A program made the translations under genes and the position numbers. Positions 5,121 through 11,521 of a stretch of DNA of 13,843 nt are shown here, piece by piece. Every line of letters begins with the position of its first letter. Position 1 is the first letter of the stretch. The DNA comes from Candidatus Rifleibacteriota bacterium (lineage in GTDB: Bacteria; Riflebacteria; Ozemobacteria; Ozemobacterales; Ozemobacteraceae): positions 1-13,843 of the forward strand of contig JAKQQP010000245.1 in NCBI GenBank assembly GCA_029564115.1, written 5' to 3'. Under the pieces are notes generated by a model. The model was not told the origin of the DNA, did no database searches, and saw only the letters and a list, made by a program, of their open reading frames with translations.

Positions 5121-7653
5121 ATCAACCATTGAGCAAATCCTTGCCCCCAAGCCAGAGGTGCGGCCGCGCATATACGCTTACTCTATCTCGGATAAAGAGC
5201 ACAAAGGGTTGCTAAAAATCGGCCAAACTACGCGAAAAGTGAAGCAGCGCGTAGCCGAGCAGCTGAAGACCGCCGCAATCAAGAATTACAAAATCGAACT
5301 GGACGAACCTGCTGAGCGTGACGATGGCACGACCTTCACCGATCATGAGGTTCGTGCAGCACTTGTCAAAAAGAGTTTCGAGAATCCCGAACTGGAATGG
5401 ATGCGTTGCACAATTAATGACGTGAAAACGGTAATTACCGAGCTGCGCACTGGTCAGAAGCTCACTGGCAATCACTTCCAGACTTTTGCAATGCGCAATG
5501 AACAGAAATCTGCGGTCGAAAAGACCCATGACTACTTTCATTCTATCTGGCGTGAAGATATGCATGCCGTACCGCGATTTCTCTGGAATGCGAAAATGCG
5601 ATTCGGCAAAACCTTTACCGCTTACCAGCTCGCAAAAAAACTCGGTGCTAAACGCGTGCTTGTCGTCACCTTTAAACCAGCCGTTGAGGATGCCTGGCAG
5701 GCAGATCTCGAATCCCACACGGACTTTGACGGCTGGCAATACATGTCAAGAAACTCCGACAGCGACCCCACAAAAGTCTCAAGAAAGAAGCCGCTTGTTT
5801 ATTTCGGTTCGTTTCAGGATTTGCTTGGTCGCGATGATTACGGCAATATCAAACCTAACAATGAGTGGATTCACAAAGTGGAATGGGATCTGGTCATCTT
5901 TGACGAATACCACTTCGGAGCATGGCGCGACACTGCGAAGGAGCTCTTCGAGGGCGAAGAAGAAGCCATTGCCAAGAAAGAGACCAAGTTTGAATACGGC
6001 AGTGGTCTTAAGGACCTTAATGAGGATCTCAGCGAACTTTCGGAGCAAGAAACGGAATTTCTACCTATCACGACCAAGGCCTATCTATATCTCTCTGGCA
6101 CGCCATTTAAAGCCCTGGCCACCGGTGAGTTCATCGAGGAACAGATATTCAACTGGACATATACCGATGAACAGAAAGCAAAAGAAGAATTTGCTGAAAA
6201 AAAACCTGGTGAGTGGAACCCCTATGGTGCTCTTCCGCAGATGCGCCTGCTTACATACCAGATGCCTGACGAACTGCTGGCAATTGCTAGTGGCGGCGAG
6301 TTTGACGAGTTCGATCTTAATGCATTTTTCGAAGCTACAGGCATAGGCGAGAAAGCAAAGTTTAAATACAAGAATGACGTGCAAAAGTGGCTCGATATAA
6401 TCCGTGGTGGATATGCTCCAAAGGTCGTAGAATATCTTAAAACTGGTACACGACCGCCATTTCCATATTCAGATGTCCGGCTGCTACCCTATCTACAGCA
6501 CTCATTCTGGTTTCTGCCCAATGTCTCAGCCTGTCACGCAATGGCGAATCTTTTAGCCGAAAAACATAATACCTTCTGGCATGATTATAAGGTGATCGTC
6601 GCCGCCGGGGCTTCTGCTGGTATCGGACTCGAGGCATTGCTACCCGTGCGCAAGGCTATCAGGAGCGGTTTTGAGACAAAAACCATCACGCTTTCATGCG
6701 GCAAATTAACCACTGGTGTCACAGTGCCGCAGTGGTCATCGATTCTGATGCTGCGCAATCTCAAGTCTCCCGAAACATATTTTCAGGCCGCATTTAGAGT
6801 GCAGTCTCCCTGGGCCATTAAGAACCCTAATGGCGACAACCCGAATGAGGAAGAGTCACTCAAGCCTGTCTGCTTTGTGTTTGATTTCGCGCCCACGCGT
6901 GCGTTGCGACAGTTTTCTGAATACGCAATTGGGCTGTCTCCGAATGAGCCGAACCCGGAAAACTCAGTCAAGGAACTGGTGTCATTCTTGCCGGTCCTGG
7001 CTTATGACGGTGCCAACATGACGCAGATTGACGCGGGCGGCATTCTCGACATAGCAATGGCGGGCACTTCAGCCACGTTGCTGGCCCGTAAGTGGGAAAG
7101 TGCACTGCTAGTAAACGTAGACAACGACACCCTGCGCCGTATTCTGGACAACCCCGAAGCGATGGCCGCCGTTGAGAGAATCGAGGGCTGGCGCTCTCTT
7201 GGCGACAACATAATTAAAACCATCATAAACAAGAGTGAGAAGGTCAAGGAACTCAAGAATAAGGGCAAGGGCGGCGAACTGTCGCCAAAGCAGAAACAGC
7301 AGCTTTCTGAAGAAGAAAAAAAATACAAGGCTAAGCGCAAACTCGTTCAGGAGAAGTTGATCAAGTTTGCAACCCGGATTCCCGCGTTCATGTATCTTAC
7401 CGACTTTCGTGAGAATACTTTGCAGGATGTCATCACCAAGCTTGAACCGGAACTGTTTCGCGCGGTCACCGGCCTGGATGTGAATGACTTTCACCTTCTG
7501 GTAAGGCTCAAAGTATTTAACACTGAACAGATGAACCAGGCCGTGTTTGCGTTCCGTCGATATGAAGACGCGTCACTCAGATATGCTGGCATAGATAGCC
7601 ACCCGGGCTTGTCTCATTACGGTCTGTATGATACCGTCGTGGCAATGGAATGA
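5113..7653 (+). CDS. GIY-YIG nuclease fused to a superfamily 2 helicase (restriction subunit)
   Basis: An 846-residue protein. Residues 19-115 form a GIY-YIG domain of the T5orf172-like kind: RIYAYS, then GLLKIGQTTRKVKQRV, then TDHEVRAAL holding the probable metal-binding Glu79. The SF2 helicase core follows: MRNEQKSAV (127-135, Q-motif-like), Walker A NAKMRFGKT (159-167), Walker B FDEYH (263-267), motif III LYLSGTPF (325-332), and near 535-570 GKLTTGVTVPQW and TYFQAAFRVQ as motifs V and VI. A lysine/glutamate-rich, probably coiled stretch lies near 695-745. It should use ATP to move on DNA and cut unmethylated DNA with the GIY-YIG site, the counterpart of HsdR or Res. It is last in the three-gene overlap. 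The domain calls are firm; the cutting mode is inferred. Confidence 0.9.
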   Translation: MSKSTIEQILAPKPEVRPRIYAYSISDKEHKGLLKIGQTTRKVKQRVAEQLKTAAIKNYKIELDEPAERDDGTTFTDHEVRAALVKKSFENPELEWMRCTINDVKTVITELRTGQKLTGNHFQTFAMRNEQKSAVEKTHDYFHSIWREDMHAVPRFLWNAKMRFGKTFTAYQLAKKLGAKRVLVVTFKPAVEDAWQADLESHTDFDGWQYMSRNSDSDPTKVSRKKPLVYFGSFQDLLGRDDYGNIKPNNEWIHKVEWDLVIFDEYHFGAWRDTAKELFEGEEEAIAKKETKFEYGSGLKDLNEDLSELSEQETEFLPITTKAYLYLSGTPFKALATGEFIEEQIFNWTYTDEQKAKEEFAEKKPGEWNPYGALPQMRLLTYQMPDELLAIASGGEFDEFDLNAFFEATGIGEKAKFKYKNDVQKWLDIIRGGYAPKVVEYLKTGTRPPFPYSDVRLLPYLQHSFWFLPNVSACHAMANLLAEKHNTFWHDYKVIVAAGASAGIGLEALLPVRKAIRSGFETKTITLSCGKLTTGVTVPQWSSILMLRNLKSPETYFQAAFRVQSPWAIKNPNGDNPNEEESLKPVCFVFDFAPTRALRQFSEYAIGLSPNEPNPENSVKELVSFLPVLAYDGANMTQIDAGGILDIAMAGTSATLLARKWESALLVNVDNDTLRRILDNPEAMAAVERIEGWRSLGDNIIKTIINKSEKVKELKNKGKGGELSPKQKQQLSEEEKKYKAKRKLVQEKLIKFATRIPAFMYLTDFRENTLQDVITKLEPELFRAVTGLDVNDFHLLVRLKVFNTEQMNQAVFAFRRYEDASLRYAGIDSHPGLSHYGLYDTVVAME

Positions 7654-7766
7654 CACTTGGCTGAGCAAAACAACTTGCAAACAGTTGCGATAACTAAAGG
7701 GAGATTTGCTGGATTAGTATTTGCGAATTTCTTACGAGAATTTTGTGAAGCCTGCGCATGTCAGTC

Positions 7767-7772
7767 AAGGAG
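7767..7772 (+). promoter_or_regulatory. Shine-Dalgarno site that fixes the first HNH start
   Basis: AAGGAG lies 6 bases before the ATG at 7779. An in-frame ATG at 7758 has no such site, so 7779 is the likely start. Confidence 0.8.
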
Positions 7773-7778
7773 AAAAGT

Positions 7779-8096
7779 ATGGAACACACATTAGATTACA
7801 AATCGCCACCAGCATATTCCACCTACAATAAAAGGCATCGCGAGAAATTTGGAGATTTAAACTGTATTACTGAAGATGAATTCAACGTTATAACATCCAA
7901 AGATTGCACATATTGTGGAAAACCTGGGCCAAATGGAATAGACAGACTTGATTGTGACAAGGGTTATGAAAAAGAAAATTGTGTTCCTTGCTGCAAACAC
8001 TGCAACTATGTAAAAGGCAATTTGTCCATGAAAGATTTTCGGGCATGGGTTAAGCGCTTTGTGGGTCATCAAATGAAAACAATTAAGTTCCCTTGA
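7779..8096 (+). CDS. Small HNH-type nuclease, first of a tandem pair
   Basis: A 105-residue protein with a treble-clef HNH-like domain. CTYCGK (43-48) supplies the first zinc-binding Cys pair. NGIDRLD (52-58) sits where the first catalytic residue belongs, with Asp/Arg rather than the usual His, as in the NGIDRxD subgroup. NCVPCCKHCN (67-76) gives the central Asn and second Cys pair, and the domain ends at YVKGNLS. No other domain is present. The gene starts 125 bases after the restriction subunit and ends 13 bases before a second HNH gene. Base composition is AT-rich (19 G+C of 60 at 7861-7920). It could be an accessory restriction nuclease, a mobile-element nuclease or a passenger; a link to the upstream operon rests on position only. 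Confidence 0.8.
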   Translation: MEHTLDYKSPPAYSTYNKRHREKFGDLNCITEDEFNVITSKDCTYCGKPGPNGIDRLDCDKGYEKENCVPCCKHCNYVKGNLSMKDFRAWVKRFVGHQMKTIKFP

Positions 8097-8109
8097 GGAC
8101 TTTTCAAAA

Positions 8110-8448
8110 ATGAACAATTGGGGAATTCCAAAAGAAATTGAGGAGAACGTAAAAATCCGGGATCGATTTTGTGTTTATTGCCACGCCGAGTTTCAAAGTC
8201 ATTCCAATGCGGATCGAAAATTCAAGGCAACATGGGAGCATATTGACAACGACAGATGGGATGACCAAACAATAATGTGCATAAACATCGCATTGTGCTG
8301 CGCTTCATGCAATGCCAGCAAAGGACAAAAGCCAATTCGAAAGTGGTTTTCATCAGAGTATTGCAAGAAAAAAGGAATTACCGAAAACACTGTTGCAGAA
8401 CCGATTAAAAAATTTCTACGGGCTTTCCCTGAAAATAAAATATCTTAA
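8110..8448 (+). CDS. Small HNH endonuclease, second of a tandem pair
   Basis: A 112-residue HNH protein. CVYC (21-24) is the first Cys pair, TWEHID (41-46) holds the catalytic His, and INIALCCASCNASKG (58-72) holds the second Cys pair and the end of the beta-beta-alpha finger. This follows the classical HNH pattern more closely than its neighbour does. The tail, with KWFSSEYCKKKGI and then a basic helix, may bind DNA. GAGG at 8095-8098, overlapping the preceding stop region, is the only candidate ribosome site and is rather distant (11 bases). The two proteins share a fold but little text, so recent tandem duplication is unlikely. They may form a pair or be independent passengers. Confidence 0.82.
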   Translation: MNNWGIPKEIEENVKIRDRFCVYCHAEFQSHSNADRKFKATWEHIDNDRWDDQTIMCINIALCCASCNASKGQKPIRKWFSSEYCKKKGITENTVAEPIKKFLRAFPENKIS

Positions 8449-8454
8449 ACAAGT

Positions 8455-8527
8455 GCGTTGTTGAGGCAAACGAAGCCGTTCGCGGACCTTGCTTGCACAA
8501 CATCCGCGCCCGTCTCTCAACTGGCGC
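8455..8527. repeat. Imperfect GC-rich dyad between convergent genes
   Basis: Nested arms: GCG (8455-8457) with CGC (8525-8527), GTTGAG (8460-8465) with CTCAAC (8516-8521), and CGCGGA (8481-8486) with TCCGCG (8503-8508), around a 16-base loop. It nearly fills the gap between the HNH stop and the convergent GNAT gene. A structured terminator or a folded single-strand site is possible; there is no T-run on the plus side. Confidence 0.4.
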
Positions 8528-8531
8528 TATA

Positions 8532-9026
8532 TTAAACATTTAGAGCATAAACACCCTGATAATAATATTTTATTGCTTCAGAGTCTTGCCGGTCTATGAA
8601 AGATGAATCGAGTTTGAAACCTGAAAACTCCATGAGTTTGATTATAGCCGTGTTTCTGCGGTTACAGTAGCCATTGAGCTCGGTGATTCCGAATTCACTT
8701 TTGCGGTTGATCAACTCCTGCAGAGCTTTTCTGGCATAACCTTTTCTGGCGAATCTTTTGCCAATAACGACACCGAAAGCATTGTGCTGCCAGGGAATGA
8801 TACTGCCGAAATTTATAAAGCCAACGATTTCACCCTTTTCTTCGATCAGCCAGAATTTACAGCCTGGGCTGGCCGACATGTGTCTTAAAGCATCGAATAA
8901 TTCATCTCCCGTTGGCCGCCCGCAATTGTAAGGAAAGGCGTTCAGATGCGCCATATCTTCTTCTGTCTGCAGGCAGTTGTCGCGCAACTGCCGCCATTGC
9001 TCACTTGTGGGTCGTTCAATCAGCAT
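8532..9026 (-). CDS. GNAT-family N-acetyltransferase
   Basis: GNAT enzymes move an acetyl group from acetyl-CoA to an amine. The 164-residue protein has the expected order: an N-terminal helix with TSEQWRQLRDN, the strand pair CKFWLIEEKGEIVGFINFG, then the acetyl-CoA binding loop in VIGKRFARKGYARKAL, and the late motif NGYCNRRNTAIIKLMEFSGF, where a side helix carries the usual Asn. The substrate cannot be read. I prefer the ATG at 9026 over the one at 9032, since AGGT lies 6 bases before it on the minus strand. The preceding RhuM-type gene ends at 9035, so the two are probably one transcript. It could be a toxin-like GNAT, but no DUF1778 antitoxin is beside it; a general acetyltransferase is more likely. 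Confidence 0.85.
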   Translation of the reverse strand: MLIERPTSEQWRQLRDNCLQTEEDMAHLNAFPYNCGRPTGDELFDALRHMSASPGCKFWLIEEKGEIVGFINFGSIIPWQHNAFGVVIGKRFARKGYARKALQELINRKSEFGITELNGYCNRRNTAIIKLMEFSGFKLDSSFIDRQDSEAIKYYYQGVYALNV

Positions 9027-9034
9027 TGTCATAC

Positions 9035-10102
9035 CTACTCACTGGAACTGTTTTTGCCATGCCCTATGCTTCGCTTTTTTGTCGACTCAAGCTTTTTTAA
9101 CTCTTTTTCCGCTTCTAAAAAGTGCTTTTCTACTTCTGTAGGCTCTTTCAGCAGGTTTTTGCGATATTTTTCGTATTCAATATGAGCCTTTTTTATTGCT
9201 TCTTCGTGACTGATTTTTCCTGAATGGTTCAACAGTTCGTGGTCAGACAGCTTGAGAAAATCATCGAGTTTGTTTACCCAGTCACGCATGGTCATCGGCT
9301 TGCGACGTAATGCCTGCAGTTCTGCAAATTCAAGATACATGGATACAATGCGGTTAAGAAGGTCGAGTTCTTTTTCATTCAAATAGTTTTTGGCGATTTC
9401 AGTATCGTCTTTTCTTACACTCTTTGCCTTTGAACAAGTTAGCCCCATGTTCGGTCTGGCGGAATCGGCACGTCCATAAATTATTTCGGCGGCAGTATGG
9501 CCATGGGCCGCCCAGTGCATTTTATTCTGAATTACCCTGAAGAATTCTCGCGAAACATCGTCTTTGGGGTTGTAATCTATGCTGGTTGCGTAAATATCAA
9601 GAACTTTTCGCCAGAAGACCTTTTCGGAAGAGCGAATGTCTCTGATGCGCGCCAGCAGTTCTTCAAAATATTTGCCGTTGCCGCCATTTTTCAGGCGGGC
9701 ATCATCCATGGTGAAGCCTTTTATAATGTATTCACGCAGGCGCTGTGTGGCCCAGATGCGAAACTGAGTGCCCCTTAAGCTGTTCACACGGTAGCCGACC
9801 GAAATAATTGCATCAAGATTGAAAAACTCGATTTCGCGAGAAACCTTTTTGCTTCCTTCATTTTGAACTGTTGCAAAAATTGCAACAGTTTCTTTTCGGC
9901 TTAACTCGCCAGTTTCAAAGATATTTTTCAGATGGCGGCTGATGCCAGACTTATCTACACTGAAAAGTTCGGCCAGTTGATTGAGATTCAACCAGATAGA
10001 TTCATTTGCCAGCCTGGTTTCAATGCGAACATCGCCGTCTTCGGATTCGTAAAGAAGAAATTCAGTATCGGCGGACAAGGCGATGTCACTCATGCGTTTC
10101 AT
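9035..10102 (-). CDS. rhuM: RhuM family protein (virulence RhuM)
   Basis: 355 residues matching the RhuM family first named in a Salmonella pathogenicity island and common in accessory islands; its biochemical role is not established. The N-terminus has a winged-helix-like piece, WLNLNQLAELFSVDKSGISR, followed by the conserved FFNLDAIISVGYRVNSLRG and FRIWATQRLREYIIKGF. The centre has the family signature with FFRVIQNKMHWAAHGHTAAE, then the region from YGRADS to GLTCSKAK, and later LNEKELDLLNRIVSMYLEF. The last ~60 residues are highly charged and probably helical. Upstream GGAGCGG may serve as ribosome site; ATG at 10093 is an alternative start. It is the first gene of a two-gene unit with the GNAT. 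Confidence 0.88.
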   Translation of the reverse strand: MKRMSDIALSADTEFLLYESEDGDVRIETRLANESIWLNLNQLAELFSVDKSGISRHLKNIFETGELSRKETVAIFATVQNEGSKKVSREIEFFNLDAIISVGYRVNSLRGTQFRIWATQRLREYIIKGFTMDDARLKNGGNGKYFEELLARIRDIRSSEKVFWRKVLDIYATSIDYNPKDDVSREFFRVIQNKMHWAAHGHTAAEIIYGRADSARPNMGLTCSKAKSVRKDDTEIAKNYLNEKELDLLNRIVSMYLEFAELQALRRKPMTMRDWVNKLDDFLKLSDHELLNHSGKISHEEAIKKAHIEYEKYRKNLLKEPTEVEKHFLEAEKELKKLESTKKRSIGHGKNSSSE

Positions 10103-10134
10103 GTTTACTTTTACCGCTCCAATTTTCTCAGAGA

Positions 10135-10163
10135 ATTTTACCAGAACCAGGGCGAGTTTTAAA
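10135..10163 (-). promoter_or_regulatory. Candidate extended -10 promoter for rhuM
   Basis: On the minus strand, TTTAAA (10163-10158), 17 bases, then TAAAAT (10140-10135), preceded directly by TGG as an extended -10 element. It would give a leader of roughly 25 bases before the ATG at 10102. Confidence 0.4.
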
Positions 10164-10186
10164 TCATTATGGCCAATGCAACAATA

Positions 10187-10201
10187 CCGACTTTTAGTCG
10201 G
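10187..10201. repeat. Short hairpin upstream of rhuM
   Basis: CCGACT-TTT-AGTCGG, 6-bp arms with a 3-base loop, between the unknown gene and rhuM. No strong T-run follows on either strand, so it is a weak terminator or an operator candidate. Confidence 0.35.
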
Positions 10202-10245
10202 CGGATTGAATCGTGACTAAGCCTTTTATAGAACCAGTTTAGCCG

Positions 10246-10274
10246 GGGGCAATATATGCTCTACGAATTGCCCC
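10246..10274. repeat. Hairpin across the stop codon of the 250-residue gene
   Basis: GGGGCAAT (10246-10253) and ATTGCCCC (10267-10274) are perfect 8-bp arms with a 13-base loop that contains the minus-strand stop codon (10261-10263). On the minus transcript no U-run follows; on the plus strand TTTT follows. It may protect the 3' end or help termination. Confidence 0.4.
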
Positions 10275-11013
10275 TTTTGTAAAGGTTGCGGCGGGTGTTG
10301 TGCATGCCGCCTCTGTCAGGTGCCACATCAGGTATCGAGTGATAGTTTTCCCATGGAGTAGTGTTTTCGGCGACCAGAAGAATTTCTGGAAACACCTGAC
10401 AGCGACCGGCGATGCGATGCAAAAGGCCATTATTTCCGAAATGATCGTAGTTGCCGCCAAAACCATGATCCTGCAAAACTACTGCAAAGGGCGGCTTAAC
10501 ACTGCTTTTTTGACAGAACAGTGCATCGTAGGCCGCGATTCCATCGGCGCCGAGAAAGAGAATCGCGAGGCGCTCCGGGCCATGGTTGTCATCGAATTCC
10601 GTGTTTCTTTCAAGAATTTCGACAAAGCCGAATGGGGCGGTATCGATATGAGCTCGGGTCGTTGCCCTGGCTTCTGCTTCGGTTATGTGCGGGTGCCAGC
10701 CTGTGGGTGTAATGTCTGACTCGGCCAGTTCGATTCTGGAAAGGGTGTGATAGCCCTGGAACCGGTATCTTTCGCTGGAGAGTTCTGCTTCGATCGTTTG
10801 CCGGTCAAGCCCGTAGTCAACGTAGACAAAACAGTGCGCGCTGTGAGTCGAAGCGAACAACTTCACCGGCTGGCCATCAAAGCCTGAGCCGGGGTAAAAA
10901 ACCACTCTTGAAGCAAAGAAGTGCTGCCGGTTAAATTTTTCGCCGGCCTGGTAATTTTTGAGCCAGTCTGGCAAACCATGCTTGAACGAAATAAGGTATT
11001 CATAAGGCGTCAT
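10261..11013 (-). CDS. Conserved protein of unknown function
   Basis: A 250-residue soluble protein with no signal peptide or membrane segment. I cannot name a function; the text looks like a conserved uncharacterised family. Likely conserved blocks are FFASRVVFYPGSGFDGQPVK (32-51), AHCFVYVDYG (59-68), SDITPTGWHPHITE, LAILFLGADGIAAYDALF and VVLQDHGFGGNYDHFG, plus ILLVAENTTPWENY near the end and GGMHNTRRNLYKR at the end. The many Gly, His and Asp residues in strand-loop contexts would suit an enzyme active site, but no known catalytic motif is evident. GAGGAG lies 7 bases before the ATG on the minus strand, so the start is secure. A 36-codon ORF ends 16 bases upstream and probably shares its transcript. 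Confidence 0.82.
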   Translation of the reverse strand: MTPYEYLISFKHGLPDWLKNYQAGEKFNRQHFFASRVVFYPGSGFDGQPVKLFASTHSAHCFVYVDYGLDRQTIEAELSSERYRFQGYHTLSRIELAESDITPTGWHPHITEAEARATTRAHIDTAPFGFVEILERNTEFDDNHGPERLAILFLGADGIAAYDALFCQKSSVKPPFAVVLQDHGFGGNYDHFGNNGLLHRIAGRCQVFPEILLVAENTTPWENYHSIPDVAPDRGGMHNTRRNLYKRGNS

Positions 11014-11029
11014 ATAAAATCTCCTCTGT

Positions 11030-11140
11030 TTATTTATTATTTTGCCAACATTGTTTACTTTTGCAGCGCTGTTTAGCCTGTTCAGGCAATTCCGGTAAAA
11101 GTTCAGGAAGAATTTCGAGCAATGTTTCTCTCAGACCCAT
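11030..11140 (-). CDS. Small ORF, 36 residues, upstream of the unknown gene
   Basis: Encodes MGLRETLLEILPELLPELPE followed by a basic, Cys-containing tail (QAKQRCKSKQCWQ). The first half is an acidic, leucine- and proline-rich repeat of L-P-E units; the second half is basic with two Cys. GAGGT lies 4-5 bases before the ATG, and a candidate promoter lies 19 bases before it. It ends 16 bases before the start of the 250-residue gene, where the next ribosome site begins. It could be a real small protein (partner or inhibitor) or a leader peptide. No family is recognised, and the length alone does not exclude chance. Confidence 0.45.
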   Translation of the reverse strand: MGLRETLLEILPELLPELPEQAKQRCKSKQCWQNNK

Positions 11141-11158
11141 TTTTACCTCATTTATCAT

Positions 11159-11188
11159 GGCATAACAGGCACCTGCATGTTCCGTCAA
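11159..11188 (-). promoter_or_regulatory. Candidate promoter for the small ORF and unknown gene
   Basis: On the minus strand, TTGACG (11188-11183), a five-of-six match to the -35 consensus, is followed after 18 bases by TATGCC (11164-11159). The start would fall near 11152, about a dozen bases before the small ORF. Confidence 0.4.
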
Positions 11189-11368
11189 CCCGTTTTATCG
11201 AAAATAGCACATGCCGGCAACGGCCGCAATAGCATACTCATTTAGAAAGGCTGAGACTCTGTTTCGAGCTGGTCTTGAGAATCGGGTATTTTGTAATTCG
11301 GCTTTCTTAGTCTTATGCAAAAATGTATTCTACTGTTGCAAGCCTTTAAACAGGCTTTCGGCTGAAAT

Positions 11369-11521
11369 ATGCTTTTGGCCGCTGTTCAAGCTACTCTTGA
11401 CTCAGAGTGTACAATTCGTTACTTTGAGTTAGATGATCGCGGCGTTATTGAAAACGCTGAAAAAGAAACTGGAACAGGGCAATACGATGTCTGCCCGGTA
11501 ATAAGTGAAGGAGGATTGTGA
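11369..11521 (+). CDS. Short ORF coupled to the GmrSD-type gene, possible 3' remnant
   Basis: A 50-codon frame starting MLLAAVQATLDSE and containing IRYFELDDRGVIENAE and YDVCPVISEGGL. The text looks like the C-terminus of a genuine protein, with amphipathic strands and a terminal Gly-Gly-Leu. Its TGA (11519-11521) shares its last base with the ATG of the next gene (TGATG), a typical coupling overlap, and the next gene's ribosome site lies within its last codons. No ribosome site precedes 11369. The same frame is open upstream of an in-frame TGA at 11363-11365, back to 11297, so it may be the end of a decayed larger gene. I do not recognise the family. Confidence 0.45.
   Translation: MLLAAVQATLDSECTIRYFELDDRGVIENAEKETGTGQYDVCPVISEGGL

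Noticed and set aside
5486..6346. 286-residue plus-strand ORF
   Set aside because: It is a shadow frame inside the nuclease-helicase gene; its text is rich in Arg, Ser and Pro with no domain pattern.
8449..8531. Integron attC site
   Set aside because: The outer arms run GTTGAG to CTCAAC. An attC needs the opposite polarity, with AAC on the left and GTT on the right, and no fitting R or L boxes were found.
10300..10719. 139-residue plus-strand ORF
   Set aside because: It lies wholly antisense to the 250-residue gene, which has a strong ribosome site and protein-like blocks.
11211..11432. 73-residue plus-strand ORF upstream of the GmrSD-type gene
   Set aside because: No ribosome site, no recognisable pattern, and it overlaps the more protein-like frame ending at 11521.
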